Source: Nitrospirota bacterium
Lineage (GTDB): Bacteria > Nitrospirota > Thermodesulfovibrionia > Thermodesulfovibrionales > UBA6898
Length of the DNA stretch: 7,144 nt
Direction: 5' to 3'
Assembly (NCBI GenBank): GCA_029858145.1
Contig: JAOUFP010000141.1
Location: 1 to 7,144, forward strand
The notes beneath the pieces were generated by a model. That model did not search any database. It had not been told where the DNA came from and saw only the letters and a program-made list of their open reading frames with translations. This document shows, in pieces, positions 6,548 to 7,144 of the stretch. The translations under genes and the position numbers were made by a program. Position 1 is the first letter of the stretch; each line of letters begins with the position of its first letter.

Positions 6548-6692
6548 CCGCTTTCTCCCACCAGGGCCATTACCCTGTCATTTTGGATTGTAAAACTGAC
6601 ACCGTGAACCGCCTTTACCGCGTCTTCCCGCGCGCCGGTACCTTTTTCGTTTCGAAATATTTTGCTAAAGATTCGACTCTCAGTAATTCCAT
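6541..6692 (-). pseudogene. Oligopeptide/dipeptide-type ABC transporter ATPase, N-terminal stub
   Basis: On the minus strand ATG at 6692 opens MELLRVESLAKYFETKK, the typical first strand of DppF/OppF-like ATPases. One frame over it continues GTGAREDAVKAVHGVSF, then TIQNDRVMALVGESGCG, which is the linker, second strand and Walker A of the same family. The frames meet at the A5 tract (T5 on plus, 6643-6647), where one A appears lost. Homology stops within Walker A at about 6541, where GESGCGK would be expected, and IS110 transposase sequence begins at once. The rest of the ATPase is gone from the window. A purine-rich stretch (GGGTGAAAGAG) precedes the ATG. Between 6693 and 6854 no further gene is recognisable, although a minus-strand frame ending ARRLRKGERDL leads directly into this start and could be an upstream gene's tail. 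Confidence 0.7.
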
Positions 6693-6854
6693 TAAATCTC
6701 TTTCACCCTTACGCAAACGCCTTGCACAGCCTGCTGTTTGCATCTGCTGCCTCTCGTTGTTTAAAGCGACGTCTGACGCGCGGGCAGTCGCTGTTTTTCA
6801 GCAGATATGAAAATGAGCGCAACCAATTGATAACACAGGGGAAACTTCCTTTCA

Positions 6855-6883
6855 TTGACTTGAAAACCTCCATAAGTTAATAT
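6855..6883 (+). promoter_or_regulatory. Sigma-70-like promoter of dnaE
   Basis: TTGACT (6855-6860, 5 of 6 to consensus) and TAATAT (6878-6883, 4 of 6) are separated by the ideal 17 nt. The predicted start is near 6890, coinciding with the ATG. No Shine-Dalgarno is visible before the ATG, so a leaderless transcript is suggested. Confidence 0.5.
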
Positions 6884-6889
6884 TTCTGT

Positions 6890-7144
6890 ATGCATTCTCA
6901 CGCGGATTACGTGTCCCTCCATCTGCACACTGAATACAGTCTCCTGGACGGTGCGATCAGAATAAAAGAATTGGTGGAGCGGGCGAAAGAATTTAAAATG
7001 CCTGCGGTCACCATGACTGATCACGGCTGCCTTTTCGGGGCCGTAGATTTTTACAAACAGGTGACGAAGGCGGGCATCAAGCCGATCATCGGCTGCGAGC
7101 TCTATGTCGCGCCCGGGAGCCGTTTTGACAGGGGCGGCACCGAC
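6890..7144 (+). CDS. dnaE: DNA polymerase III subunit alpha, N-terminal part
   Basis: Eighty-five codons are present and the gene runs off the right edge; the full protein is usually about 1,150 residues. It is the catalytic subunit of the replicative polymerase. What is visible is the start of the PHP domain: DYVSLHLHTEYSLLDG (6-21) with the family's HLHTEYS motif (H11, H13), then MTDHG (42-46) and KPIIGCELYV (64-73). These match DnaE and not PolC, which places an exonuclease inside the PHP domain and begins differently. TAA at 6878-6880 is in frame just upstream, so ATG 6890 is the only possible start and fits the common start position of the family. It is transcribed divergently from the ABC/IS110 scar and looks intact as far as it goes. 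Confidence 0.95.
   Translation, partial: MHSHADYVSLHLHTEYSLLDGAIRIKELVERAKEFKMPAVTMTDHGCLFGAVDFYKQVTKAGIKPIIGCELYVAPGSRFDRGGTD

Noticed and set aside
6077..6607. Plus-strand 176-codon frame opposite the transposase
   Set aside because: Every part is explained by IS110 transposase and ABC ATPase sequence on the minus strand; the translation resembles no family and has no ribosome binding site.

Overview
The window reads as chromosomal DNA of a moderate-GC, Gram-negative, environmental bacterium, probably anaerobic. A Nitrospirota or Desulfobacterota (former Deltaproteobacteria) lineage would fit. The reasons are an NtrC-type sigma-54 activator with a soluble PAS kinase, a receiver-DUF4388-roadblock protein and a PhnD-like lipoprotein. 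This assignment is inference from gene content only.

Layout. (a) 1-690 has no intact gene. Its left edge holds the promoter and a near-perfect Shine-Dalgarno for a gene running leftward out of the window. A 77-codon minus-strand open frame at 200-433 looks like the tail of a decayed gene. After it come three TCAGAAA repeats and a good sigma-54 promoter candidate. (b) 691-4413 is a signalling block. A plus-strand receiver-DUF4388-roadblock protein is convergent, across a shared hairpin, with a minus-strand kinase/regulator operon. That operon encodes a cytoplasmic PAS histidine kinase with two cysteine clusters and a sigma-54-dependent response regulator whose gene overlaps the kinase gene by 14 nt. 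(c) 4414-4810 is a divergent intergenic region with a paired 10-bp repeat. (d) 4811-5723 encodes a PhnD-family substrate-binding lipoprotein whose signal peptide and body lie in different frames, most simply because of one extra C in a C6 tract. (e) 5824-6692 is a scar: the C-terminal half of an IS110-family transposase, itself frameshifted, fused directly to the N-terminal stub of an oligopeptide-type ABC ATPase cut off at Walker A. (f) From 6890 the N-terminal PHP domain of DnaE (DNA polymerase III alpha) runs off the right edge.

Working model (inference): the cysteine-rich kinase phosphorylates the sigma-54 activator, which may switch on the DUF4388-roadblock gene through the -24/-12 element at 624-639. 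Roadblock domains of the MglB type act on Ras-like MglA GTPases, so the output could be polarity or motility control rather than only transcription. The PhnD-like lipoprotein has no permease or ATPase beside it and could be a solute sensor component. Two other themes recur: single-base changes in homopolymers break three separate genes, and two genes (phnD-like and dnaE) have promoters placed so that transcripts would start at or next to the ATG.
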